From Halalkalibacter akibai JCM 9157 (GTDB lineage: Bacteria; Bacillota; Bacilli; Bacillales; Bacillaceae_D), in assembly GCF_000513135.1 (NCBI RefSeq), contig NZ_BAUV01000019.1:1-64000 (forward strand): a stretch of DNA of 64,000 nt, in the 5' to 3' direction. Each line of letters begins with the position of its first letter. Positions within the stretch are counted from its first letter, which is position 1. Under the pieces are notes generated by a model, which ran no database searches, was not told the origin of the DNA, and saw only the letters and a list, made by a program, of their open reading frames with translations. Both the position numbers and the translations under genes were made by a program. Shown piece by piece: positions 9,253 through 17,928 of the stretch.

Positions 9253-9280
9253 TGTGGGTTATCTTATAACACCATTGTAA

Positions 9281-9316
9281 GGGGTGTCAACGATGCGATG
9301 ACACCTTAATTTTTTA
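9281..9316 (+). terminator. Intrinsic terminator
   Basis: AAGGGGTGTCA pairs with TGACACCTT across a nine-base loop, followed by AATTTTTT. Confidence 0.82.
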
Positions 9317-9440
9317 GCAACCAGAACAGGTTTTTTCGTAATTTTAATTAATAATTCATTCGTTGATATAAGTTAAGAATAGGAATCTAAATTACCACAT
9401 AAGTTGTCTAGAGAGGAATATGACGTGAGAGGAGAATGAA

Positions 9441-10274
9441 ATGATGACTGTAGCGAGTGACATTACGCCTTGGGAAGAGCATTCATTCTGGTTAGAAATA
9501 TTGCAAGATCATGCTTATTTTGTTCGCGATCATTTATCGGTAAGTGAACAGCAATATGTGGGGGTTGCACAGCAATATGTCGAGGCTTTTGAACAACTTC
9601 GATTAAGATTAAGAAATTTAAACCCGAACTTGGGTATTGCTGATCAAATCATGATTGATTTTGCGAAAGAGGTCTTTCCGGTTGCAGAAGGCTACTATCA
9701 ATTTGAGGGGAAAATGCAGGCCTTAAGAATTCAAAATCAAGTGAATCTAAATTTGTCGCCTACTTATTTAAATGGAACGTTAAGTGAAAATGAAGAGTAT
9801 TTGCGAATACTATCTTATTATATGAAAGGTCAAAATTACCCTCCTCAGCCGTTAGTGGACTTACTGGATTTATGGCTAGAAGATCAATTAGGCCATGCTG
9901 CTCTTTTACGTAATATTCTTGATCCAATTGAGATGAAAATCACCGCACAAACGGATGTATATATCCAACAATTTCAATCTTTTATAGTTCAAAATGAACA
10001 AATGAAAGGATATTTACGTTTTTCACCTCCAGGGATTGCCAGACAAACCCGGTTCTCACGCGAAGTTGGGCAAACAACGATTAATATGTATAATTTTATA
10101 ATCGATGTTGTGAAAATGTATATGAACACCGAAGTTCTCAATCGAACGACTCTACGATTTCTAGAACATCATTTTCCTGAAAGCTGCTATTTTATTCGAA
10201 AATTAAGTATGTACGCACCAGAGCTTGGACCACAAGCTGAGCAATGCCCGTTAACGAAACCGTCATTTGAGTAG
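9441..10274 (+). CDS. DUF2935 family helical protein
   Basis: 277 residues; ATG at 9441 behind GAGGAGA. The start WEEHSFWLEILQDHAYFVRD and the later D-Q-L-G-H-A-A-L-L are typical of DUF2935, a double four-helix-bundle family with histidines and acidic residues placed as in metal-binding helical bundles. It is soluble and has no signal peptide. The biochemical function of the family is not established. It stands alone, opposite the convergent ECF operon. Confidence 0.85.
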   Translation: MMTVASDITPWEEHSFWLEILQDHAYFVRDHLSVSEQQYVGVAQQYVEAFEQLRLRLRNLNPNLGIADQIMIDFAKEVFPVAEGYYQFEGKMQALRIQNQVNLNLSPTYLNGTLSENEEYLRILSYYMKGQNYPPQPLVDLLDLWLEDQLGHAALLRNILDPIEMKITAQTDVYIQQFQSFIVQNEQMKGYLRFSPPGIARQTRFSREVGQTTINMYNFIIDVVKMYMNTEVLNRTTLRFLEHHFPESCYFIRKLSMYAPELGPQAEQCPLTKPSFE

Positions 10275-10377
10275 TGCTTGATAAGCTAGAATCTAAGTTT
10301 AGAACCTAGTAATTGTTTTGTGGAATTGGATTTATCGTAATTTATTATTTATCCTATTCGTGAGTATGAATTAAATA

Positions 10378-10403
10378 GGGTGTTTCGGTTTTCTGAAACA
10401 CCC
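10378..10403. terminator. Bidirectional hairpin between convergent genes
   Basis: GGGTGTTTC (10378-10386) pairs perfectly with GAAACACCC (10395-10403). The T-runs on either side are weak, so termination strength is uncertain, but its place between convergent units supports the call. Confidence 0.6.
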
Positions 10404-10427
10404 ATGAAAACGTGATAGATTCATTAA

Positions 10428-10568
10428 TTAAACTTTTTCCTTCCTCTTAGTTGAGCCCTTCCTTAATGGAAAAACAAAGCGTTTCTTATGTTGATTAATA
10501 TCTTTCTGGAGTTCTGTCACACGTTGATTGACACAGCTGTTAACATAAACGTCATTCCAGTTAAACAT
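10428..10568 (-). CDS. Small basic protein, last gene of the ECF operon
   Basis: 46 residues, starting MFNWNDVYVNSCVNQR and ending in a lysine/arginine-rich tail. GGAG lies nine bases before the ATG at 10568, and the start is 16 bases after the stop of the 315-residue gene, so it is co-transcribed with the sigma factor. No family is recognised. The basic tail could bind nucleic acid or polyanions, which is only a guess. Confidence 0.6.
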   Translation of the reverse strand: MFNWNDVYVNSCVNQRVTELQKDINQHKKRFVFPLRKGSTKRKEKV

Positions 10569-10584
10569 ACTTATTTACTCCTTT

Positions 10585-11532
10585 CTATAGAGATAGCTCT
10601 CCGATGTTATCAAGATACGTGACTTGTTCCTTTTCCCCTGTCTCTTTAATTTCGCCATGATTAATGACAAGTAAACTTTGTAGCGCACCGAGTATTTTTT
10701 TATTTGTAGCTCTGATTTCACCGAAGAGGTTAATTTCAGCGATTCTTTCCTTTAGAGTTTCAGTTGTAACATCATCTGAGAAGGTAACTAATCCTTTGAC
10801 GATTAAATTGATCGGCTTATCTAGTGCTGAAATTTGTTCCTCAGACCAATGTTCTTCTCCTTCTATGAAAAGGAAGCTTTCTACGAAAGGTATTACTTCG
10901 GTATCTAACACATTACATGTTTCGTAGATAAGATCTTCAAGGTGTTCTGGGCAAATGATGATAGATTTTGTGTGAATTTTATCAATCGCTTCGGAAAAAG
11001 CTTCTCTTGTAATGGAATGATCAAGTATGATTGGTTTTTTTGTATAAAGCTTCGCGCATTTAAAGCGACGGATAGATCTTCCATTTAGACGAAGTGTTTT
11101 TTTTAATGTCTGATACCCAGCAGGAATGACTTCCATGACACAGCCTAATAAAGAGGATACTTTTTTATGAAAGAACGACTCTTGTTGTTCGTGAAGTGAA
11201 ACCACTCCCTTGACTTCGAGTTTAGTGATTTTTTCCATAAATAGCTCCATGTTTAAATCTTCAGGGAACCGTAACACTCCTAAGATGACAAACTGTTGTG
11301 GTTGATCCAATGATTGAAGGAAAGCATTGGTTAATGAAAAATCACCGGCTTCAAAACGAGGGAGATCGTTTTCATATGTGACCATTTCACCAGTTACAAG
11401 GCCCGTAGCTACACCTGATAGATGAGTAGGGCAGTATATGGCGCCATTAACTTGGATAGAAAGTGAAGAATGACTTAAAGACTCTACGGTAACATCTTTC
11501 GAAATAATGACTGCACCATTAACAAAATACAT
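10585..11532 (-). CDS. Soluble repeat protein of the ECF sigma operon
   Basis: 315 residues behind AAAGGAGG. No signal peptide or membrane segment is seen. Four related units are visible at about residues 3-36, 81-116, 157-197 and 242-280, each shaped like V-x-G-x-V-x-F-x-x-D-V-x-x-E followed by x-I-x-x-L-x-V-x-G-x-I, about 80 residues apart. This strand-rich pattern recalls bactofilin-like or beta-solenoid polymers. The upstream 77-residue protein carries a shorter version. It may regulate or be the output of the ECF sigma factor encoded with it. No enzyme motif is present. Confidence 0.7.
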   Translation of the reverse strand: MYFVNGAVIISKDVTVESLSHSSLSIQVNGAIYCPTHLSGVATGLVTGEMVTYENDLPRFEAGDFSLTNAFLQSLDQPQQFVILGVLRFPEDLNMELFMEKITKLEVKGVVSLHEQQESFFHKKVSSLLGCVMEVIPAGYQTLKKTLRLNGRSIRRFKCAKLYTKKPIILDHSITREAFSEAIDKIHTKSIIICPEHLEDLIYETCNVLDTEVIPFVESFLFIEGEEHWSEEQISALDKPINLIVKGLVTFSDDVTTETLKERIAEINLFGEIRATNKKILGALQSLLVINHGEIKETGEKEQVTYLDNIGELSL

Positions 11533-11543
11533 TCTTTCCTCCT

Positions 11544-11777
11544 TTAATGATTGTAAGAAGCATCGTCGATCTTAAGAGAACCATTTACAAATAAACACCC
11601 TTCTGGAAGTTCAATACTTTTTCCGATATTTCCTATACTGAGTGACGAAAGTAGATGAGCATTTTCTTTGTGGTAAAACACGACTCCAACATTGTTAATA
11701 CTCTCAATTCCTTTGATACTCTCCTCTGTTGCGTGACGTAAATCTAATAAACCTACATTTCCAATTTTTTGTTTCAT
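11544..11777 (-). CDS. Small strand-repeat protein coupled to the ECF sigma factor
   Basis: 77 residues. Its ATG overlaps the sigma-factor stop (ATGA), indicating coupled translation, the position normally held by an anti-sigma factor. It has no membrane segment. It repeats the style of the next gene: K-I-G-N-V-G-L-L, N-N-V-G-V-V, I-G-N-I-G and F-V-N-G-S-L-K-I-D. A role as a soluble regulator of the sigma factor is inferred from position only. Confidence 0.68.
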   Translation of the reverse strand: MKQKIGNVGLLDLRHATEESIKGIESINNVGVVFYHKENAHLLSSLSIGNIGKSIELPEGCLFVNGSLKIDDASYNH

Positions 11778-12241
11778 CTTAAATCCTCCTCTAATTGTTG
11801 GCGTAATTGTTTCATGGCTAAATGAAGCTTATACCGGACTGTTGACGCTGGGATGTCTAACTGTTTTGCGATTTCCTGACTATTGAAACCTAACCAGTAA
11901 CGTTTGAAAACAAGATCACTTAAATCTCTTGATAATTTCGATAAGAGCTCTGTCATCTCAATATGATTAGAAGCAATCGATTGAACAGGAAAATCGAGAT
12001 CTTCTTCCCATACATCATGACGTTTTTCTTTTCTGCGTTCATCAATCATTTGATTTTTCATGACTTTAAAAAACCATGCACGTTGTTTATGTTCGGGGAG
12101 GTCTAAAAGCCGACCGTCTTTCAAAGACTTGATTAGAGCTTCTTGAACTAGGTCATTTGCTTCTTGTTCATGTCTTGCGATTGAACGAGCAAACCGGTGT
12201 ATGTCTTGCTTTAATCGCTCATATAATTCACTCGTTTCCAT
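11774..12241 (-). CDS. ECF-type RNA polymerase sigma factor
   Basis: 155 residues from the ATG at 12241; an in-frame GTG at 12250 is an alternative, and neither has a strong binding site. Region 2 (about residues 10-75) has E-A-N-D-L-V-Q-E-A-L-I-K and R-A-W-F-F-K-V-M-K-N-Q. Region 4 (about 100-150) has the helix-turn-helix F-N-S-Q-E-I-A-K-Q-L-D-I-P-A-S-T-V-R. It directs RNA polymerase to stress promoters. The usual membrane anti-sigma factor is absent; three small soluble proteins follow instead. Confidence 0.88.
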   Translation of the reverse strand: METSELYERLKQDIHRFARSIARHEQEANDLVQEALIKSLKDGRLLDLPEHKQRAWFFKVMKNQMIDERRKEKRHDVWEEDLDFPVQSIASNHIEMTELLSKLSRDLSDLVFKRYWLGFNSQEIAKQLDIPASTVRYKLHLAMKQLRQQLEEDLR

Positions 12242-12542
12242 TTCAATCACTCACTTTGTCTGTTTTGCTCTGTTCAATAAGATAACGTTTGAGAAGGAGG
12301 AAGTGTTGGATAAATATTTTATTTTTTAGAATTAGTTTCGAATCGCAATACTATCATAACAATCAAATGAGTAGAAAAACACATAGTCAATCATTCCGTT
12401 AGTCATCTTCTTTATTAAAAGAACTCATTAGTGGTACCAGGCAGGTGTGTAAAAAACTCGGTTTAAGTTTAAGAGTTACCTTAAATATGGTATAATTTGG
12501 TTTTGTTAGCTTAAAGGAGACTAGATGTGAGAGGTGGAAAAA
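12242..12542. other. Divergent intergenic region between ECF operon and HAD gene
   Basis: The region holds a TATAAT at 12491-12496 for the rightward HAD gene, with a weak -35 upstream. On the minus strand a CAACAC...CGTT pair, about 15 bases apart, lies some 30-50 bases before the sigma gene and is a possible but weak ECF promoter. No further gene is seen. Confidence 0.45.
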
Positions 12543-13265
12543 ATGAAAAAAGTTATTTTATTTGATTTGGATGGTACGCTCCTCCCAATGGATACAGATC
12601 AATTTGTCCAAACTTACATAAAAGAATTAGCACTGAGAGTTGCTCATATAATGGATCCAAAATTGTTCGTTCAAGCTCTTTGGGGCGGAACAGAAGCGAT
12701 GATCAAAAATACTGACCCAGAGCGAACAAATGAAAAAGTGTTTGAAGAAACCTTTTTAAGACTGGCGGCAATTGAAAAAGAGAAAATCTGGCCAACGTTG
12801 GATCAGTTTTATGAAACGGTTTTTCCTACTTTTTCTTATTTATCAAGTCCGAGCGCAGTGGCCAAGCAAGTTGTAGAGGAAGCGATTAAACAAGGGTACA
12901 ATGTTGCTGTAGCAACAAACCCTGTGTTCCCAAAAGCTGCGATTACACATCGTTTGAAATGGGCAGGGATTGATGACATACCATTTGAACTTGTGACAGT
13001 CTATGAAGAGGCTTCTTTTACGAAACCACACAAGCAATATTATCAAGAAATTTTACAGAAACTAGAAGTCGAACCAAACGATTGTATCATGATTGGGAAT
13101 GATAAACAGGAAGATATGGTTGCTGGTTCTCTAGGAATGAGAACATTTTTAGTGGATGGCTATGTCATAGATCGTGGTGAAGTGAGCTATCAAATAGATG
13201 ATCATGGAACGTTAGAAGAATTATTAGAAAAATTGAAGAATAGGGTCGGAATATTTAGTGAATAA
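12543..13265 (+). CDS. HAD superfamily hydrolase (phosphatase-like)
   Basis: 240 residues from the ATG at 12543 (AGGTGG at 12532-12537); the in-frame GTG at 12534 overlaps that site. HAD motif I is F-D-L-D-G-T-L-L at residues 7-14, with a helical cap after it. Motif II is V-A-V-A-T-N, motif III the Lys of F-T-K-P-H, and motif IV G-N-D-K-Q-E-D. It hydrolyses a small phosphorylated metabolite in the cytoplasm; the substrate is unknown. It is a single gene with its own promoter and terminator. Confidence 0.88.
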   Translation: MKKVILFDLDGTLLPMDTDQFVQTYIKELALRVAHIMDPKLFVQALWGGTEAMIKNTDPERTNEKVFEETFLRLAAIEKEKIWPTLDQFYETVFPTFSYLSSPSAVAKQVVEEAIKQGYNVAVATNPVFPKAAITHRLKWAGIDDIPFELVTVYEEASFTKPHKQYYQEILQKLEVEPNDCIMIGNDKQEDMVAGSLGMRTFLVDGYVIDRGEVSYQIDDHGTLEELLEKLKNRVGIFSE

Positions 13266-13266
13266 G

Positions 13267-13307
13267 GGAGCATGACTACTTTTTGAAAAAGTAGTCATGC
13301 TTTCGTT
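13267..13307 (+). terminator. Intrinsic terminator
   Basis: GCATGACTACTTTTT pairs with AAAAAGTAGTCATGC around a GA loop, followed by TTT. Confidence 0.8.
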
Positions 13308-13449
13308 TATTTGTAGCTGTAATGTTAGGCAAGTAGTTGGTTCATTTATTTTATTCAACTCTCTAAGAATCCATTTTCTAGTCGTGTTTTCACCATTTCA
13401 TCTGGACTTGATTACATTATTGTAATAGCTGAAAAAAGGTGGGGTCGGG

Positions 13450-14010
13450 GTGATAGATGATTATAAGTTAGTAACAGGTGCGTGGCTTGATGCCATTGGA
13501 ACCATTCTTTCTGCTATTGCTGAAATAAGAGCGTTTCAAGGTATCGATCAAATTAATAACCAACTTGTTGCAGTCGGAGAAGGATTGCAAGCAGTTGGAA
13601 CGATGTTAGTAGGAACCGTTACAACCGATGATCCTCTTAACTTTGCAGGTAACTGGATAGATGGTGCAGGTGCTGCAACGTCTTCAATTGCAGCATACTT
13701 GCAGGATGTTGAACATAATACAATCGGTGAGGAGGATTTGTTGCGTCTTGAAATCCTTGGTGACTCGTTACAGGCAATGGGTGCTTCCATTAGTGCACTA
13801 GCTGATCACCTTATAGGAGAACATGCTTTTGCTTTTGGTAATGGACTACAAGGACTAGGAGGAATCTTAGAAGCGACAGGTGAAGTGTATGAATTGAGAG
13901 AAAGAGAAGGTCAGCCACTCATAACGTTAGGGGCTATTTTGCAAGCAATCGGTTCAAATTTTAATGCAGTAGTGGCAACTAGAGAGTTAATAGAAGCAGA
14001 CGGTCTATAA
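13450..14010 (+). CDS. DUF6944-like repetitive protein
   Basis: 186 residues starting with GTG at 13450 behind AAAGGTGG. It consists almost wholly of about six to seven degenerate helical repeats of the form G-x-x-L-Q-A-I-G-x-x-L-x-A, for example VGEGLQAVGTMLVG, LGDSLQAMGASISAL and LGAILQAIGSNFNAV. It is acidic, small-residue rich and lacks a signal peptide or charged active site. It resembles a Bacillus repetitive family of unknown function; the association with that family is from memory. Confidence 0.72.
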   Translation: MIDDYKLVTGAWLDAIGTILSAIAEIRAFQGIDQINNQLVAVGEGLQAVGTMLVGTVTTDDPLNFAGNWIDGAGAATSSIAAYLQDVEHNTIGEEDLLRLEILGDSLQAMGASISALADHLIGEHAFAFGNGLQGLGGILEATGEVYELREREGQPLITLGAILQAIGSNFNAVVATRELIEADGL

Positions 14011-14288
14011 TATTTAAAAAGGTGGTGATAAGCGTTGTTATTAAAATAGATGAAAAGATATAAATGAAGTAATAGGCTATTGGCAGTGAGTAGCTTATCT
14101 CTTCATTTAGTTACATAGATAAAAGCTGAATTAACTGTTTCTCTTTAAGATCTTGTTTGTAAAAAGACAGAATTTGCTACAAGCAGTTAATAGAAAAAAT
14201 ATAGCTTATTTTCATGGAATGCATTAATCTGTATAAGTATTTAATTGTTTAAACAACAATTTGTAGTTAGATAGAGAGAGGGAGAGAG
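14011..14288. other. Intergenic region with a candidate operator upstream of the LmrB-like gene
   Basis: No gene is seen. A perfect 12-base palindrome TTGTTTAAACAA lies at 14245-14256, about 33 bases before the exporter start, where a TetR-type repressor operator would be expected. No regulator gene is adjacent. Confidence 0.4.
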
Positions 14289-15708
14289 ATGGAATACAAT
14301 AAAAAAACAATTGTCGCGCTTTTATTAGCAGGCTCGTTTATTGCAATTTTAAATCAAACGTTAATGATAACCGCGATTCCACCAATTATGGTGGAAATGA
14401 ACGTAACGGCAAATAGTGCACAGTGGTTAACAACGATCTTTATGCTTGTTAATGGGATCATGATTCCCATTAGTGCGTTCTTATTAGAAAGATTTACGAC
14501 GAGACAATTATTTATATCTGCAATGAGTATCTTTGCATTAGGAACGCTCGTTGCTGGAGTTGCTCCTAATTTTGAAGTGTTACTTTTAGGCAGAGTTATA
14601 CAATCCACGGGTGCTGGTGTCATGCTACCACTGATGACAACTGTATTTTTAATGATTTTCCCTGTAAATAAACGTGGAACAGTAATGGGGTTAATAGGGC
14701 TTGTTATATCTTTTGCCCCAGCAATTGGGCCAGCTTTGTCTGGGTGGATAACTGCGAATTACTCTTGGAGACTGTTGTTTTTTATTATTTTGCCGATCGC
14801 TTTAATTGATATTATCATTGCAATCTTTGCTTTAAAGAATGTAACAGAAGTAACGAAACCAAAAGTTGATGTCTCTCAATTATCCTTTCATCCTTTGGGT
14901 TTGGTGGTCTTCTCTACGGATTTACTAGTGCAGGTAACCTTGGTTGGTCTAATCTTATAACGATCATCACGTTAATAGTTGGGGCGGTTTCCCTTATATT
15001 ATTTATTTTCAGGCAATTAAAATTAAAACACCCTATGCTTGAATTCCGTGTTTTCAAATATTCTATATTCCTTTTGCGGTAGTGATAGGGATGGTTTCTT
15101 TCATGGGTTTAATTGGAGTGGAGACGTTAATACCGCTATTCATGCAGAACATGAGAGAGTTTACAGCGTTTGAAGCAGGTCTTGCCTTATTACCGGGAGC
15201 TCTTGTTACGGGAATATTAGCTCCTATTATCGGAAGGATTTTTGATAAGATTGGGGCACGTTGGCTTGTGTTGATTGGTCTTTTGATTTTAACACTTTCA
15301 TCCTTTTCATTTATTAATCTTGGACCAGAAACAACTTTTACGTATATAACGGTCATGTATAGCATTCGGATGTTAGGTCTCGTGATGGTGATGATGCCAA
15401 TTCAAACGGCTGCTCTAAACCAACTACCCAAACGTCTCATTCCACATGGAGCGGCTATGGACAATACCATGCGGATGATTGGGGCGTCAGTAGGTACAGC
15501 GATTCTTGTGACAGTTATGACGACCACTACCATGTATGCCGAACAACGACCTGAAGTGCTTTATCCTGATATTTTAGGTGCAAATATGGCGTTTATCGTC
15601 GTAGCTGTATTAACTTTACTAGCTTTAATTCTTTCTTTCTTTATTAAATACAACAAGCCAGTTGAAGAAAATATACAATCAAATGCCGTTAATGCTAGTA
15701 GTCAGTGA
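14289..15708 (+). pseudogene. lmrB: DHA2 family multidrug exporter (LmrB/EmrB-like), two frameshifts
   Basis: Read through two single-base deletions the product is one protein of about 470 residues with 14 transmembrane segments, the EmrB/QacA (DHA2) pattern. The first part (14289 to about 14886) starts MEYNKKTIVALLLAGSFIAI and has the motif C G-L-I-G-L-V-I-S-F-A-P-A-I-G-P. The frame then shifts in a T-run near 14886-14888, after which G-F-G-G-L-L-Y-G-F is read. It shifts again near 15068-15075 to recover F-A-V-V-I-G-M-V-S. As written it is non-functional; both lesions may be sequencing errors. Confidence 0.85.
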
Positions 15709-15754
15709 TGAATGAGACTGCTCTATAAGTAAAGCTGTTACGGGAGTCATATTA

Positions 15755-15812
15755 ACTCGGGATTATCCGAAGAGGTTGCTATAGAAACCTCTTCGGATAA
15801 TCCCTTTTTTCA
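15755..15812. terminator. Long bidirectional hairpin terminator
   Basis: GGATTATCCGAAGAGGTT pairs with AACCTCTTCGGATAATCC around a short loop and ends in TTTTTT. It separates the exporter from the convergent YppC gene. Confidence 0.85.
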
Positions 15813-16993
15813 TTACAAAAGCTGTTTGGCATTTTTATACGTCAAGATAGCTAGGTGAATTTTTTGAATTTTTCTATAGTTCTCAACAGTTATATCAATA
15901 GTAGGAGGAAGATCTACTGGCTTATAAAACAAGTATACTTTTTGATCCTTATGATGAAACCAATCTCTACTATCTGTAAACGAATGATTGATGTTAGGCC
16001 ATGCCATTTCTAATAATGGACTCCATATTTTCTTTCTTGTATCCTTTTGCTTTTTTGTGCTGTAATAATTGGGCCAATAATCTTGGCGTGAGCTGTATGT
16101 GGAGTGTTTCTGACAAAGGTACTGATGTCTTCAAATAAAGGACTTACTCCAAACAGGAGTGCATACAACTTCTTTCCGATTTCTATGCGGTTAGAAACAG
16201 ATGAAAAATTCGAGATAGACAATCCTGTCATTCGATTATTTTCATTCCACTCGAAAGGAAATATAACTTGTGTTATTTGTAAAAACTCTTGTGCCTGGAA
16301 TAGGATTGTATTCAGCACTTTTTCTTGAAATATAGAATTCTTAATGACTCTTTCCTCAATGTAATGTTGTTCATTAATAATTAATGAAATCGTTAAAAGT
16401 TTGGAATCTTTGTATTCGAAAAAATGATTCCAAATAGGCAGCATAAACGACGAAACATGAAAGTAAGGAAGGAGGTGAAACAAGTTCTGTCCTTGTTTTT
16501 TACTTTCTTCATATAATAAAAGCTGTGGGTATGCATCATGAAAAATAAGTGCATTCGCCGTTTCTAAAAACATAAAGAAATCTATTTTTTTAGTTTGGTG
16601 TAAAACCTCTGACAGCTCCCCTTTTAAATCTGTCGTGTTCCACCCACCATTCCTTGACACGAGGTGAGCTAAGAGCGCCCAGTGAATTTCAGGGTGTTTC
16701 TCGTAAAAATCTAAATAAGCTTTTGTTCTCGTTATGTTATTAACGTTACTAAGCTTCTTTTTTTGTTTGATTTGGTTAATTATTTGTTGCTCAGTAGACG
16801 GTAAAGATGAAACAGGTTGTTTGTTAGAGTGTGCTTTATCAGCTGATTTGATCTTTTCTATTATCGCTGGATCAACAGAAACTTGTTCCCACTTTCTTAG
16901 AATGGAAGTTTCGTACTGATACTTCTCTAGTTTTAGTATGGCTGACTGAGCGAATATTAAGGGGAATTGAACCATCTTATTAAGGACATTCAA
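15813..16993 (-). pseudogene. yppC: YppC-like DUF2515 protein, one frameshift
   Basis: A 327-residue frame from the TTG at 16993 (GGAGG eight bases upstream; the ATG at 17011 overlaps that site) ends ...ERKYGVHY. The missing C-terminus continues in another frame as PLLEMAWPNINHSF for another 64 or so residues. One base restored near 16020-16025 gives YGSPLLEMAWP, so this is one gene of about 393 residues with a single-base deletion. F-Y-E-K-H-P-E-I-H-W-A-L-L-A-H-L-V-S-R-N-G-G-W-N is typical of DUF2515. The family function is unknown. Confidence 0.8.
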
Positions 16994-17188
16994 AATAAAG
17001 ACCTCCTTCATATACTGTATGTGAAAAGGTGGAGGTACGTTTGAAAATTGGGTTTTTGCCTATTAACGATAGCTTTTATTAAGATATAGGAACCAAAAAG
17101 AGCGGAGTAAATACAATGCTTATATTAGGAGATTAACCTAGCTATTCCTTTGAAACACCTAAAATTAAATTTAGAGGAGAAGAGTTGA

Positions 17189-17443
17189 ATGAAAGTATAC
17201 TATGTAAAAGCCTGTCCAACCGATACTGTTCTGAAATACGAAGCGGGTTCCTTTAGTTATGTCCCTTCTTACAAAGGGGGAGTATTGAGTCTCGAAGAAT
17301 TTGTTGATGAATTGAAGGTAAATGAAAACATAAATGATTCTGATGATTATCTTCCCATTGTTAATAAGATGGAACAATTTGTTAGAGAATCTTCTCCCTA
17401 TGAATATGGAATGGAAATGTCGTTCAGGTCATCAATGCTTTAA
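17189..17443 (+). CDS. Small protein of unknown function
   Basis: 84 residues, ATG at 17189 with GAGGAG about nine bases upstream. It begins MKVYYVKACPTDTVLKYEAG, is acidic in the middle and has no membrane segment. The family is not recognised. Coding use resembles the neighbours, so it is probably real, but length leaves some doubt. Confidence 0.55.
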   Translation: MKVYYVKACPTDTVLKYEAGSFSYVPSYKGGVLSLEEFVDELKVNENINDSDDYLPIVNKMEQFVRESSPYEYGMEMSFRSSML

Positions 17444-17592
17444 ATTATATGGGATAGCTTAGCTGGAACATGGGTAACAAAAAAATATAAAAAATGAGAA
17501 TGCCTTTTTAAGAAGTTCTGAGATAGTAACCTACACATGTTGGAAGGTCACGACATAGTTTATATTATCTGCTTCTGAAAGGAGGGGATCTC

Positions 17593-17721
17593 ATGTACGG
17601 TTATGGATACGGTGCACCAGTTGCAGGTGTTGGTTATGGACACGGTGCTGGGTCTGGTTTCGCGTTAATCGTTGTTCTATTCATCTTATTAATCATCGTT
17701 GGAACAGCGTTTGTACGTTAA
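17593..17721 (+). CDS. YjcZ family small sporulation protein
   Basis: 42 residues: a Gly/Tyr-rich head ([16 protein letters not shown]) and a single membrane helix [15 protein letters not shown], the YjcZ hallmark. AAAGGAGGGG lies directly upstream and a strong terminator follows. These peptides are made in sporulation in Bacillus; their exact role is unclear. A second member is at 46472-46558 on the other strand. Confidence 0.88.
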   Translation: MYGYGYGAPVAGVGYGHGAGSGFALIVVLFILLIIVGTAFVR

Positions 17722-17732
17722 TTAACTAAAGT

Positions 17733-17759
17733 GAAGGCGCCTTTTGGGCGCCTTTTTTT
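17733..17759 (+). terminator. Intrinsic terminator
   Basis: AAGGCGCC pairs with GGCGCCTT around a five-base loop and is followed by a T-run. Confidence 0.9.
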
Positions 17760-17928
17760 GTTATTATATAAGTTGTTATTTTTTAGGTATTAAAGATAAT
17801 TGTTTGCATTTATCAATCTTGTAATCTACAACTTAATAAACTATATATAGAGAGCAGAATGATGGAAATATCATAAGTAGAAGTGTACTGTTACATAAAA
17901 GACTTTTTTTAGAAAGGGATGCGTCCTA

